The translations under genes were made by a program, and so were the position numbers. Shown piece after piece: positions 30,363-39,727 of a stretch of 64,000 nucleotides of DNA. Location of the stretch: positions 186,001 to 250,000 of the forward strand of contig JACKEC010000021.1 in assembly GCA_020633195.1 (NCBI GenBank). The letters run 5' to 3'. The notes beneath the pieces are model-generated. The model was not told the DNA's origin. It worked only from the letters and a program-made list of their open reading frames with translations, and did not search any database. Numbering within the stretch: the first letter of the stretch is position 1; each line of letters opens with the position of its first letter. The DNA comes from Sandaracinaceae bacterium (GTDB taxonomy: Bacteria; Myxococcota_A; Polyangia; Polyangiales; Sandaracinaceae).

Positions 30363-32102
30363 TCAGAAGCGGAACTGCGACTCGAGGCGGACCTCGTGCT
30401 CGGTCAGGTTGGCGTCCGGCGTGGCGTCGGAGGGCAGGCACTGCCCCGAGAAGACCCGCTGACAGTACATGTGCATCGAGTACATCAAGCTGATCAGGCC
30501 GATGTTGCGGAAGTAGTACCAGTGCAGTGCGCCGCGCACCTGGAACTCCTCGATGGGCTGCTGGAACAGCGCGCTGAACGCGGGGTCGCCCGCGTACTCG
30601 AGCGGGACGAAGAAGCCGCCCACGTCGGCCGCGATCTGCAGGACGCGCGGGACGAGCAGGACCGTCGCCTGGACGTTCCACGCCTGCTGGACCCCGTCGT
30701 AGTCGAGCACGTAGCGGCCGTAGGCCTCGGCGCGCAGCTGGAGGATCGAGTAGCGGAACACCGCGAACGCGTTCCACGCGAAGAACTGCTCCACCGGGCG
30801 CTGGTCGAAGCGCGCGCCCGCCATGATCGCGAACGTCGCGGGGACCGGCGTGTAGAGGTACGGCGTGTCGAAGCGATCGTAGTGGCCGATGATGTTCAGC
30901 TGGAGCTGGCCGCCGAGCGCGTAGCTGAAGTTGCGGGCCTCCTCGCCGGGCCGGAAGAACACGCCGCCGATGTTGCCGGTGCGCTCGCCCGAGCCGCCCG
31001 CCGCGAAGAGCCGGAAGCGTAGGGAGTTGTCGCTCGTGATCGGTCCGCCGACCTCGAGGGCGGCGCCGTTGGACTGCTCGAAGGCGTTGAACAGATAGAA
31101 CGGTGGATCGAGGAGCGGCTGCTTCGAGGTCGACACGACGAGGCCGGGGCTCAAGCCGCCGGAGCCGCTGTTGATCGAGATGTAGTGGCCCTCGTTGTTC
31201 AGCGGGATGTTGAACGTCGCGAAGGTGATGCGGACCGATCGCTCGGCGCGGAGGTTGATGAGGAAGAACGAGTTCTGGATCAGGGGGATCTGACCGAGGG
31301 CGCGGAGCTGCAAGCGACGGACGCGGACGTCGCCGATCGGGTCGCTGAACTCGGTGTAGCCGTCGCCGTCGAAGTCGGGCGTCTCGTTGATCTGGAGGCC
31401 CGCGCTGATGCCCGCGACGACGCTGAAGCGGAAGCCGGGCGAGCCCGCGCACACGGTGACCGACGGATCGAAGCGGCAGCCGAAGTCCTGGCAGTCCGTG
31501 CGTCCGTCGCCGTCGTTGTCGATGCCGTCGGCGCAGAGGTAGTCGTTGCGCTCGCCGTCCTCGTCGCCGGCGCGGCCGATGAGGTCCTCGACGCTCATCC
31601 CGCCCTCGAGCTCGGGGATCTCGTCCGCGCCGCCGCCCTGGAGGCCGCCGCCGGAGTTGCCGCCGCCCTGCCAGCTCCCCGTGCACACCGTGATGTGCGA
31701 GCCGGCGCAGTCGTCGTCCTCACAGTCGACGGCGCCGTCGCCGTCGTTGTCGATCCAGTCGCTGCACGCGTCGTTGGTGCGCTCCTCGGTCCCGCCCGCC
31801 TCGCAGTGGGGGTCGTCGAAGCAGTCCGAGTCCGCGCAGTCCGCGAGGCCGTCGCCGTCCTGGTCCTGACGGTCGTCGCACACGGTCTCGTGCGCCGCGG
31901 CGGGCGGAGGCTGAGGCGGCGGGGGCTGCGGCGGCGGGGGCTGCCGCACGGGGGCCACGGGATCGCCGAGCGGCTGCTCGTCGGCGGCGGCGCCCGCGTC
32001 GTCGTCCTGCGCCGACGCCAGCGCGCACGGGCCGAGCGCGGCGAAGAGGCCGAGCACGCCGAGGACGCACCGCCAGCCATTCCCACTGTGGAGCTCCGTC
32101 AT
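30363..32102 (-). CDS. MopE-repeat outer-membrane beta-barrel protein
   Basis: 579 residues. The ATG at 32102 has GGAAGGGA upstream and gives a signal peptide ending LASAQ; the longer upstream frame is a shadow. After a Pro/Gln linker come three MopE-like Cys/Asp units (DNDGDGAVDCEDDDC, DNDGDGRTDCQDFGC and a first variant), each likely binding calcium and closing a disulfide. The C-terminal ~350 residues are an outer-membrane barrel ending in F (EHEVRLESQFRF). The MopE/CorB type binds copper in methanotrophs, but here only the repeat is shared. It follows an 11-repeat lipoprotein by 22 bases. Confidence 0.75.
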   Translation of the reverse strand: MTELHSGNGWRCVLGVLGLFAALGPCALASAQDDDAGAAADEQPLGDPVAPVRQPPPPQPPPPQPPPAAAHETVCDDRQDQDGDGLADCADSDCFDDPHCEAGGTEERTNDACSDWIDNDGDGAVDCEDDDCAGSHITVCTGSWQGGGNSGGGLQGGGADEIPELEGGMSVEDLIGRAGDEDGERNDYLCADGIDNDGDGRTDCQDFGCRFDPSVTVCAGSPGFRFSVVAGISAGLQINETPDFDGDGYTEFSDPIGDVRVRRLQLRALGQIPLIQNSFFLINLRAERSVRITFATFNIPLNNEGHYISINSGSGGLSPGLVVSTSKQPLLDPPFYLFNAFEQSNGAALEVGGPITSDNSLRFRLFAAGGSGERTGNIGGVFFRPGEEARNFSYALGGQLQLNIIGHYDRFDTPYLYTPVPATFAIMAGARFDQRPVEQFFAWNAFAVFRYSILQLRAEAYGRYVLDYDGVQQAWNVQATVLLVPRVLQIAADVGGFFVPLEYAGDPAFSALFQQPIEEFQVRGALHWYYFRNIGLISLMYSMHMYCQRVFSGQCLPSDATPDANLTEHEVRLESQFRF

Positions 32103-32124
32103 CCCATCCCTTCCTTCGCGGCCC

Positions 32125-33798
32125 TCACGGGCAGACGAACGCCTCACCCTCGGGGCCCGGGCGAACGCACGCCCCCGAGTAGTCGACGGCGCAGTCCACG
32201 TCGGTCGTACAGCCCTGGCCGGCGCGCGGACCCGCGATGCAGGTCCGGCCCCGGACGTGGCGACAAATCCGGTTGCCTTCGGCGTCGACGACGAGCGGGT
32301 TGTGATTGCACTCCCAGTCCTCGCAGTCGACGAACCCATCCTGGTCGTTGTCGATCCCGTCCGTGCACGTGCGGACCGCCATCGCGATCTGCTCGGCGCG
32401 CGTCGAGTCCGTCGGGATCGAGCCGTCCTCGTTGCCCTGGATCGACGAGTTGTCGTCGATCCACATGCTCTCGAAGCAGGGGCTCTCGAGGCGGAGGCAC
32501 GCGCCGCGGTAGCAGCTCTGGCCGAGGGGGCACTCGGAGGTGTCCGAGCACAGCCCGGTCCGGCCGATCAGGAAGAAGCGGCAGCTGAAGTCGGCGCAGT
32601 CGGCGAAGCCGTTCCGGTTGTTGTCGCGGCCGTCGACGCAGTCGTCGAAGTTGGCCTCGCCGAACTCGCGGCAGTAGGTGACCACCGCCGGGTCGCTCGC
32701 GCGGCTGCACGAGAAGTCGTTGCAGTCGACGAAGCCGTTGCCGTCGTTGTCCTCGCCGTCCGAGCAGCGCTCGATCGTGTTCTCGCCGATGCTCGCGCAG
32801 TAGGCGAGGACGTCGGGGTTGGTCGAGCGCGAGCAGCTGAAGTCCGCGCAGTCGACGAACCCGTTCCCGTCGTTGTCCATCCGGTCCATGCACTGCGCGA
32901 GCGTCGTCTCCGACAGGCTCGCGCAGTAGGTCATGATCGCCATGTCCATCGAGTTCGCGCAGTCGAAGTCCCCGCAGTCGACGAAGCCGTCGCCGTCGTT
33001 GTCGATGCGGTCCTGGCAGCGCTCGAGGGTGTTCTCCGGGCCCGAGCACGCGGGCGAGGTCGCGCAGTCGGAGTCGCGGCAGTCCGCGTTCCCGTCTCCG
33101 TCGTCGTCGGCGCCGTTGGTGCAGTTCGTCTCGATCGGGCACGCGGGCGTCCCCGCGCAGGACGGGTCGGCGCAGTCGATCAGGTCGTCGTTGTCGTCGT
33201 CGAGGCCGTTGGTGCAGTTGGTCTCGGCGCACCCGGGGAAGTCCGAGCAGTCGCTGTCCCGGCAGTCGATGAAGCGATCGCCGTCGTCGTCGCGGCCGTT
33301 CTCGCAGTCGAGCTCGACGTCGCACACGGTGACGTAGGGGTTGTTGCGGCAGCTGTAGTCGCGGCAGTCGGCGAAGCCGTTGCCGTCGTTGTCGATCAGG
33401 TCGCTGCAGCTCGCGTCGTCGAACTCGCCGGAGCAGCACAGCTCGAAGATCGTCGTGCAGTCCCTGTCGCCGCAGTCGAACTGGCCGTCGAGGTCGTCGT
33501 CGATCCCGTTGCTGCAGAGCTCGTACGTGTTCTCCACCCCGATCGGCGGGGTCAGCGGGATGTACTCGGCGCAGAACCCGAGCGACAGGCAGTCCTCGTC
33601 GGCGCAGTCGATCCGACCGTCGAAGTCGTCGTCGCGCCCGTTGCTGCAGCTGACGTAGTCGGTCTCGTAGCCCGCCACGGGGCCGCGATCGGGGATGCCG
33701 TCGCCGTCGAAGTCGAGGGTGAAGCAGCCGGGCACGAGGAGCGCCGTCGAGGCGACGAGGCACGCGAGGAGCCCGCGATGGGTCGGGGAAGGTCGCAT
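32125..33798 (-). CDS. Lipoprotein with 11 MopE-like Cys/Asp repeats
   Basis: 557 residues; lipobox LVPGC. Almost the whole mature protein is 11 copies of a ~45-residue unit, C-x-DGxDNDxDGxxDCxDxxC plus a trailing Cys, for example DNDGDGFVDCGDFDC. Each unit combines an EF-hand-like Asp loop with two or three Cys, so it is expected to be a calcium- and disulfide-stiffened surface rod. A short CSDTSECPLGQSC segment follows repeat 10. The ATG overlaps the upstream nuclease-like stop by one base (TGATG). Repeat family sure; partners inferred from the operon. Confidence 0.85.
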   Translation of the reverse strand: MRPSPTHRGLLACLVASTALLVPGCFTLDFDGDGIPDRGPVAGYETDYVSCSNGRDDDFDGRIDCADEDCLSLGFCAEYIPLTPPIGVENTYELCSNGIDDDLDGQFDCGDRDCTTIFELCCSGEFDDASCSDLIDNDGNGFADCRDYSCRNNPYVTVCDVELDCENGRDDDGDRFIDCRDSDCSDFPGCAETNCTNGLDDDNDDLIDCADPSCAGTPACPIETNCTNGADDDGDGNADCRDSDCATSPACSGPENTLERCQDRIDNDGDGFVDCGDFDCANSMDMAIMTYCASLSETTLAQCMDRMDNDGNGFVDCADFSCSRSTNPDVLAYCASIGENTIERCSDGEDNDGNGFVDCNDFSCSRASDPAVVTYCREFGEANFDDCVDGRDNNRNGFADCADFSCRFFLIGRTGLCSDTSECPLGQSCYRGACLRLESPCFESMWIDDNSSIQGNEDGSIPTDSTRAEQIAMAVRTCTDGIDNDQDGFVDCEDWECNHNPLVVDAEGNRICRHVRGRTCIAGPRAGQGCTTDVDCAVDYSGACVRPGPEGEAFVCP

Positions 33799-34793
33799 CA
33801 GTGAGCCGCCTCGCCCGGCCGGTGCCAGTTGCCGTGGCCGCGGAGGCACGCGGCGCCGTTGCGCCCGTAGCGGCGCTCGAAGGGCACGTGGATCATGCAC
33901 GCGCCGCGCTCGGTGTGGGTGGAGCCGAGCAAGCCGTCCTGCGCCTCGCGGGCCAGCCGCCGCTCGACGAGCTCGCGGCCGGGGCCGGTGAGGTACTCGG
34001 GCAGCTCGCCCACGCGCCGGTAGCGGGAGACGAACTCGATCAGGTGCAGGTTGAAGAACTCCGCGATGGTCGGGGCGATCGCGGGGTCCTCGCGGAGCCG
34101 CCGCGCGGCCTCGCGGACCGGGCCCATGTCGACGCGGATCTCGTCGTTGCAGACCCACTCGCACTCACTGTAGGTGTCGTGGTGCTGCATGCTCTCGGTG
34201 TGCGCGTCGCGCGTCGAGACGAGGCGGTTGTAGTGGATCGGCCGTGACGGATCCTCGTCGGCCGAGTGGATGCTCGTCATGACGTAGTCGGGCACGCCGT
34301 GCGCCCACATCCCGCGACGATGGCGGATCGCGTCCTGCTGCGCGCGCAGGTACGTGGGCCGCGACGGGGTGTCGTCGACCTGGTAGGCGTGCGCGAAGCC
34401 CCGGCGGATCTGGTCGGTCGCGAGGTCGGGGCAGTCCATGAGGACGCGCCCGTAGCCGTCGACGCTGCCGTCCGTGCTGCAGTGCCAGGTGCCGCGACGG
34501 CCGTTGAGGGTGGCCATCTTCGCGTTGATGTAGAGCTCGTAGGGGTGCCAGTCGCCCCACTGGTGGGCGGGGCCGAAGCTCTCGAGGGTGTTGAAGCCCG
34601 CGAGGCGGCACTGGCTGCCCCGGTACGTTCCGTCCTGGACGCGGAAGCTGTCGCCGTCGTTGAACGTCACCGGGACGGGCGTCCCGTTGATGAAGACGCG
34701 GGTCGACACGATGCCCTCGGCGCCGACCGGGATCAGCGCGAGGGCGAGCACGCCAGCGAGCGCGATCACTTGAGCGGGGACGCGTTGGGACAC
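33798..34793 (-). CDS. Exported SNase-fold protein with altered active site
   Basis: 331 residues from the GTG at 34793, which yields the signal MSQRVPAQVIALAGVLALAL; a GTG at 34820 would add nine residues and neither has a clear RBS. The nuclease fold is recognisable: FNDGDSFRVQDG, CRLAGFNTLES in place of RxxGIDTPE, then DGYGRVLMDC. The two Arg and the Glu remain but the Asp of GIDTPE is Asn, so activity is uncertain. The C-terminal ~150 residues form an extra helical region with His/Cys (HHDTYSECEWVC), perhaps metal-binding. First gene of the MopE-repeat unit. Confidence 0.65.
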   Translation of the reverse strand: MSQRVPAQVIALAGVLALALIPVGAEGIVSTRVFINGTPVPVTFNDGDSFRVQDGTYRGSQCRLAGFNTLESFGPAHQWGDWHPYELYINAKMATLNGRRGTWHCSTDGSVDGYGRVLMDCPDLATDQIRRGFAHAYQVDDTPSRPTYLRAQQDAIRHRRGMWAHGVPDYVMTSIHSADEDPSRPIHYNRLVSTRDAHTESMQHHDTYSECEWVCNDEIRVDMGPVREAARRLREDPAIAPTIAEFFNLHLIEFVSRYRRVGELPEYLTGPGRELVERRLAREAQDGLLGSTHTERGACMIHVPFERRYGRNGAACLRGHGNWHRPGEAAH

Positions 34794-34861
34794 GTATCCG
34801 GGGGATCGAACGTCATGCACGCGTGGCCTGTCAATGGGGACGTCGCCTTGCGACGTGCTCG

Positions 34862-35704
34862 TCACGCATGCACCTGCACGTGCGGCAAGATCGGCTCGTG
34901 CTCGGACACGTGACGTCGAATGTGACCGTTGAGCACCGGCGCGCACTGGAAGATGACCCCGTGGCCCGCGCGGTCGAAGCTCACGTGCCGCGCGCGGGGG
35001 ATCCGCGAGAGCAAGTCGTGCTGACGCTTGGGGCTGACCAGGGCGTCCCGCTCGGAGGTCACGACCATGGTGGGCACCTCGAGCCGCGCGAGCCGCGCGC
35101 GGGTGTCGTGCCGCATCACCGCGAGGACCTGCTCGTTGCGGGTGCGCGCCGGCGGCCGGACCCCGACGTGGTCCCGCATCCGTGACAGGAGCGCGTCGCG
35201 GTCCACGACGCGGAGGAACTCGTCGGGGTAGAGCAGCTTCGCGAGGGCGCCGTAGCGCTCGGTGTCCGGGAGCAGGTTCGTGGCGAGGAACCCGGCCAGC
35301 CCGGCCAGCGGCGGGACGATCGCGACGGGCCCGCCCGCGTGCGTGGCGATGAGGGTCAGCGAGCGCAGCCGCCCCGGCGCCCGGAGCGCGAGCTCCTGAG
35401 CGACCATGCCGCCCATCGAGACGCCGACCACGTGGGCGCTGTCCCACCCCACCGTGTCGAGCACGCGCTGCGCGTCGTCGGCCATGTCCGCCATCGTCCA
35501 GCGGCCGGGCGCGGCCTCGCTCTCGCCGATGCCCCGGTTGTCGAAGGTCAGCAGGCGGTGGTCGCGCTCGAGGTCCTCGACCTGCGGGCGCCAGACGACC
35601 CCGCGCATGGCGAGGCCCATGATCAAGAGGATCGGCGGCCCTTCGGTGCCGTGGATCCTGTAGGCGAGGCGGGGCGAAGAGGGAGTGACGGGCACGGGGG
35701 CCAC
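34862..35704 (-). CDS. Alpha/beta hydrolase
   Basis: 280 residues, GTG start (a second GTG three codons on is possible). Alpha/beta hydrolase signs: oxyanion region LIMGLAMRG, DNRGIGES, nucleophile elbow GVSMGGM (Ser in SMG), acid ERDAL and catalytic His in AGHGV. Paralogue-like to the hydrolase at 58565, with the same GxSMGGMVAQ elbow. No signal peptide, so cytosolic. Substrate unknown; probable carboxylesterase or lactonase type. Confidence 0.88.
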   Translation of the reverse strand: MAPVPVTPSSPRLAYRIHGTEGPPILLIMGLAMRGVVWRPQVEDLERDHRLLTFDNRGIGESEAAPGRWTMADMADDAQRVLDTVGWDSAHVVGVSMGGMVAQELALRAPGRLRSLTLIATHAGGPVAIVPPLAGLAGFLATNLLPDTERYGALAKLLYPDEFLRVVDRDALLSRMRDHVGVRPPARTRNEQVLAVMRHDTRARLARLEVPTMVVTSERDALVSPKRQHDLLSRIPRARHVSFDRAGHGVIFQCAPVLNGHIRRHVSEHEPILPHVQVHA

Positions 35705-35705
35705 G

Positions 35706-37355
35706 TTACTCGACGTCGCGGCACCCCTCCAGCTGACGCGCCCCGCCCTCGGGCGCGGGGTCGATGATGTGGAACTCGACGCGGCGGTTCGAGCGGCGCC
35801 CCTCGGGGGTGCCGTTCGTCTCGATCGGGTGCACCTCGCCGCAGCCGACGCCGGTGAAGCGGCTCCGGGCGATCCCGTGCTCGACGAGCCACGCGATCAC
35901 GGCCTGCGCGCGGCGCGTGCTCAGGTCGAGGTTCGCGGCGTCCCGGCCGCGATCGTCGGTGTGGCCCTCGACGCGCACGACGCGCAGCTGCGGGTTGGAG
36001 GCGAGCACGGCGCGGACCTCCTCGAGCACCTCGTGGCTCTCCGGGAGGATCTCGGCGCGGTTCGTCTCGAACTCGACGCGCTGCAGGATGTAGATGCGCC
36101 CCGAGGCCTCGTCGACGCGGACGGTGCGCGGGCACCCGTGCTCCGGCGCGGGCCCCGGCGCGAGCGGGCAGCCGTCGTCGACGTCGAGCACGCCGTCGCG
36201 GTCGTTGTCGGGGTCGGGCACGCCGTCCTCGTCCTCGAAGCCGTCGTGGTCCTCGGGGTCGTCGGGCGCCCCGTCGCGGTCGTCCGGCACGCCGTCGCGA
36301 TCGCGATCGCCGGGACCCGCCGCGCCGCCCGAGCCCGCGCCGCCCGAGCCCGAGCCGTCGGCCCCGTCGTCGCCGCCGACGCCCACGCCTCGACCCGCGC
36401 CGCCGTCCTCGTCGGTCTCGCGCAGCCCCTCGCGCATCCCCGAGGTGGACGCGTCGACCCAGCCGACGGTGAGGACGCCGCGGAAGTCGGGCGCGCCGTA
36501 GCCCCGCGCGAGGCCGAGCCCCCCCGCGAGGCCGAGCACCAGCCCGTCGATCGGGAGCACCCGCGCCCCGACGATCGCCTCGACCGGGGACGACGCGCGG
36601 TCCCCGGCGCGCTCGAAGGGCGTGCTGCCGTAGACCTCCGCCCCGAGCTCGAAGCGCTCGACGACGGGGACCATCACCCCGATCGCCCAGGTCAGCTCGT
36701 GGCCGACCTCGAGGCCGCCGTCGACGAAGCGCGCGCGATCGGTCGCGCGGAGGCGCGCGCCGAGGTTGGCGTCGATGCGGATCCCGGCGCCCGGCCGCAC
36801 CTCCGCGAGCACCTCGGGCTGCACGGTGACGCCGTCCTCGCCCGCGAAGCGAGCGCCCGAGCTCACGCCCTGCGCGGTCGGAAGCGTCAACGTCAGTTGC
36901 AATGCGAGCGCGAAGGGATCGTCGCGCTCCCCGAACAGGCGGCCGCGCGCCGCGACGCGCAGGTCCCCGAGGCTCGTGCCGTCGGCGACGGGCTGCCCGG
37001 CGACGGCCTCGCCCGTGAGGGCGAGGTTCACGTCGAGCCCGACGTGCACCACGAGGCGATCGAAGAGGCCGACGCTCGCGCCGAGCTGCGCCGCGAGCGC
37101 GTGCTCGACGACCGACGCGCGCTCGGTGGACGCGTCCCCGCGGACGTCCTCGTACACGAGCGGGTTGAACGCATAGTCGAGGTCGAGGCGCGCGCCGAAG
37201 CGGAGGTGGCCGAGGTCGGTCGGGCGGCTCACCGCGAAGCCGTCCTCGGGCGTCTCCGCCGCCCGGTACTGATCGAGGTGCACGGCCTGCGCGGCCGCGA
37301 CCGCGGGCGACAGCGCGGCGACGAGGACCAGCAGCCACGGGAGGCGTCGGCTCAC
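35706..37355 (-). CDS. OmpA-family outer-membrane protein with degenerate TSP3 repeats
   Basis: 549 residues; the GTG overlaps the upstream stop by 4 bases and gives a signal peptide ending AVAAAQ. Residues ~25-330 form a barrel-like domain, followed by a Gly/Asp-rich linker and two TSP3 calcium units (DRDRDGVPDDRDGAPDDPED and DNDRDGVLDVDDGC), the first without its Cys. The C-terminal OmpA domain (VEGHTDDRGRDAANLDL, SNRRVEFHI) binds peptidoglycan. Close homologue of the OmpA at 42924. Last gene of a cyclase-kinase-LysM-OmpA operon. Confidence 0.9.
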   Translation of the reverse strand: MSRRLPWLLVLVAALSPAVAAAQAVHLDQYRAAETPEDGFAVSRPTDLGHLRFGARLDLDYAFNPLVYEDVRGDASTERASVVEHALAAQLGASVGLFDRLVVHVGLDVNLALTGEAVAGQPVADGTSLGDLRVAARGRLFGERDDPFALALQLTLTLPTAQGVSSGARFAGEDGVTVQPEVLAEVRPGAGIRIDANLGARLRATDRARFVDGGLEVGHELTWAIGVMVPVVERFELGAEVYGSTPFERAGDRASSPVEAIVGARVLPIDGLVLGLAGGLGLARGYGAPDFRGVLTVGWVDASTSGMREGLRETDEDGGAGRGVGVGGDDGADGSGSGGAGSGGAAGPGDRDRDGVPDDRDGAPDDPEDHDGFEDEDGVPDPDNDRDGVLDVDDGCPLAPGPAPEHGCPRTVRVDEASGRIYILQRVEFETNRAEILPESHEVLEEVRAVLASNPQLRVVRVEGHTDDRGRDAANLDLSTRRAQAVIAWLVEHGIARSRFTGVGCGEVHPIETNGTPEGRRSNRRVEFHIIDPAPEGGARQLEGCRDVE

Positions 37356-39727
37356 CAGCCCACCTCCGGACGCCACGGCTGGTTGCCGCCGCGGATCGAG
37401 AGGAGGAACGCCGCAGGCCCGACCGCCGAGGCGGCGTCGTCGCCGAGCCCGAACCGACCCGCGAGCTCGAGCGAGACGGGGCCGAGGTCGATCCAGGTCG
37501 CGACGCCGGCGACGGGCGCGAACAGGAGGTCCGAGTCCTCCTGCCCGAGGGTGAGGCCGAGCTCGGCGCCCGCGGACCACGGCCCCACGATCCACACGTC
37601 GGCCGCATAGGCCGACGCCCACATCGCGTTGCCGCCGTCGGCCAGATCGAAGAGCGCGGTCTGCCGCGTCCGCAGCGCCACGCGCTCGTCGGCGACCCGC
37701 AGCGAGAGCTCCACGGTCGGCGCGAGGCGCACCGCGCCGATCCCCGCCGGGCCCTGCTGCGCGGGCAAGAACGCGCCGAGCTCGAACATCAGGCCCACGT
37801 CCTCGAGGCGCGGGAGGTACGCCGCGGAGAGCCACACGTCGCCCGAGCCGCGCTGCGACGTCCGCGCGTAGCTGCCGTAGAGATCGATCGCGGCCGCGGC
37901 CCCGAGGCGCAGGTGATCGTCGATCACGTCGCCGTGGACGCCGAGCGCCGCGCGGAGGCGATCGCCGACCGTCGCGTCGACGGCGCCCGTGTACGCGAGG
38001 GCGAGCACCGCGCTGACGCCGCGCCGATCGAGGTCGCGCACGCCCACCGAGCTCGCGAGGAGGCTCGCCGAGAGGCCCTCGTGCAGGAGGTGCGGCGGCG
38101 GGCGCGGCGGCAGGGGCGCCTCGGGCGCGGCCACGTCCGCGGGGCGCGCGACGAAGGCGAGCGTCGCGAGCGCGGTCGCGGCGTCCTCGGCGTGGACGAG
38201 CTCGATCGAGCCCTCGCCGGCTTCGGCGGCCACCAGCTCCGCGGTCAGCGTCTCGCCGTCCCAGGTGCTCGACGTCACCGTGACGCCCGAGCCACGCGCG
38301 ACGAGCCGCGGCGGCAGGCTCGAGCTCGCGCGCACCTGGATCGCGACCTCGGTCGGCCGCCCCGCGATCAGCTCGACGCGGGTGGGCTCCGCGGCCTGCG
38401 GGACGCGCGGCTCCGCCGCCCGCACCGCCAGATCGATCCCGCCGAGCGCGGCGCCCGCGTCGTCGACGCACCGGACCGTGCCCTCTTCGCCGGCCGCGAG
38501 CGTGAACGACGACGCCGGCTCTCCGTCCAGCGCGCAGCGCGCCCCCTCCGGCGCCTCGAACAGAGAGCCCGGGAGGACCTCGAGCGGTCGGACCTCTTCG
38601 CTCGGGTCGCCGTGATCGAAGGAGGGCTGCGCGTCGGCGGGCTCCCACGGCGCGCGGAGCCGACCGAGCGCGATCTCGAACGCGTACGCCTCGGACGGAC
38701 GGCTCTCGAAGAAGTCGCGGCCGATCGTCGAGACGCGCGCGAAGTAGTGCCCCGGCGGGAGGTGGTGCACCTCGAAGCGCGTGACCTCGGGCGGCACCTC
38801 CACCGCGGCGACGAGCCCCGCGCCCGAGCCGCCGCGGGTGATCTCCACGCGGTAGCGGCCCGCCACGGGGACCGGCGCCCACTCGCCGCGGATCGTCGTC
38901 CGCTGCGCGACGCCGACCCAGCGCGCGGGCTGCGCGTCGACCCAGCGCGGCGCCGGCGGCAGCGGGCGCGGCGGCGTGGGGCGCGCGCCCTGCGCGACCG
39001 ACGAGCCCATCCCCGGCGCGACGGTGACGGTGCCCTGGCCGTTGGGCGTGGAGACGCGCGCGGCGCGGCCCTCGTGGTTCGAGACGCGGCTGGTGTCGCT
39101 GTCGTCGACGCTGACGACGGCGGCGCCGCCCTCGAGGTCGGCGCGCGCGCTCGGCGTGGTCACGCGGACGCTGCGGCCGCGGAGCTCGGCGAGCCGCGCG
39201 CGGAGCGAGCCGCGATCGAGCTGCGCCTCGCTCGCGCTCCGGCGCGTGTCCGCGGCGCTCGCGCCGAACACGACCACGACGGTGTTCTCTCGCAAGGATA
39301 CTTGCGTCTCGTCCCGGAACGTCAGCTCGGCGAACGCGCGCTCGAGCGTGTTGACGCGCCACCCGCGCTCGAGGTCGGTGCCGAGCTGCAGGGAGCGCCA
39401 GTCGCGCTGCTCGCTCGGGCGGCCGCGCACGTTGGGCTGCATCGCCGTGACCTCGGCGTCCGGGCCGTCCGCGCGGACCGCGACGATCGGGAGCACGAGG
39501 CGCTGCCCCGGCCGCAGGCGATGCGGCAGCGGCCCGAGGTTCTCGTTGTAGGCGTGGACGATGTCGTAGCGCCGCCGGTCGCCGTAGACGGTCTGCGCGA
39601 TCGACGGGCAGCTCTCGCCCTCGACGACGACGTACTCGAACGTCTCGGCGCCCTGCGGGACCTGCGCCCCCGCCGTCGCGGGCGCGAGCGCGCTCAGCGC
39701 GAGCAGCGTGACGATCCCCCGCCTCAC
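37352..39727 (-). CDS. Secreted LysM-FecR domain protein
   Basis: 791 residues; GTG start overlapping the kinase stop (GTGA), signal peptide ending ATAGAQ. A LysM domain at about 31-80 (YVVVEGESCPSIAQTVYGD) anchors it to peptidoglycan. It is followed by a FecR-type beta domain (about 110-260, LERGWRVNTLERAFAELTF and ENTVVVVFG), a Pro linker, a fibronectin-like strand region (GRYRVEITRG), and a C-terminal ~230-residue barrel-like part. LysM+FecR proteins are frequent in Myxococcota near Ser/Thr kinases. Probably a periplasmic envelope sensor or scaffold; role inferred. Confidence 0.78.
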   Translation of the reverse strand: MRRGIVTLLALSALAPATAGAQVPQGAETFEYVVVEGESCPSIAQTVYGDRRRYDIVHAYNENLGPLPHRLRPGQRLVLPIVAVRADGPDAEVTAMQPNVRGRPSEQRDWRSLQLGTDLERGWRVNTLERAFAELTFRDETQVSLRENTVVVVFGASAADTRRSASEAQLDRGSLRARLAELRGRSVRVTTPSARADLEGGAAVVSVDDSDTSRVSNHEGRAARVSTPNGQGTVTVAPGMGSSVAQGARPTPPRPLPPAPRWVDAQPARWVGVAQRTTIRGEWAPVPVAGRYRVEITRGGSGAGLVAAVEVPPEVTRFEVHHLPPGHYFARVSTIGRDFFESRPSEAYAFEIALGRLRAPWEPADAQPSFDHGDPSEEVRPLEVLPGSLFEAPEGARCALDGEPASSFTLAAGEEGTVRCVDDAGAALGGIDLAVRAAEPRVPQAAEPTRVELIAGRPTEVAIQVRASSSLPPRLVARGSGVTVTSSTWDGETLTAELVAAEAGEGSIELVHAEDAATALATLAFVARPADVAAPEAPLPPRPPPHLLHEGLSASLLASSVGVRDLDRRGVSAVLALAYTGAVDATVGDRLRAALGVHGDVIDDHLRLGAAAAIDLYGSYARTSQRGSGDVWLSAAYLPRLEDVGLMFELGAFLPAQQGPAGIGAVRLAPTVELSLRVADERVALRTRQTALFDLADGGNAMWASAYAADVWIVGPWSAGAELGLTLGQEDSDLLFAPVAGVATWIDLGPVSLELAGRFGLGDDAASAVGPAAFLLSIRGGNQPWRPEVGW

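Noticed and set aside
32125..33798. DNA repeat array or mobile element
   Set aside because: The periodicity is protein-level (Cys/Asp units) in a clear lipoprotein gene.
30363..33798. Copper-binding MopE/CorB call
   Set aside because: Only the Cys/Asp repeat is shared; the kynurenine-bearing copper-site domain is not visible.
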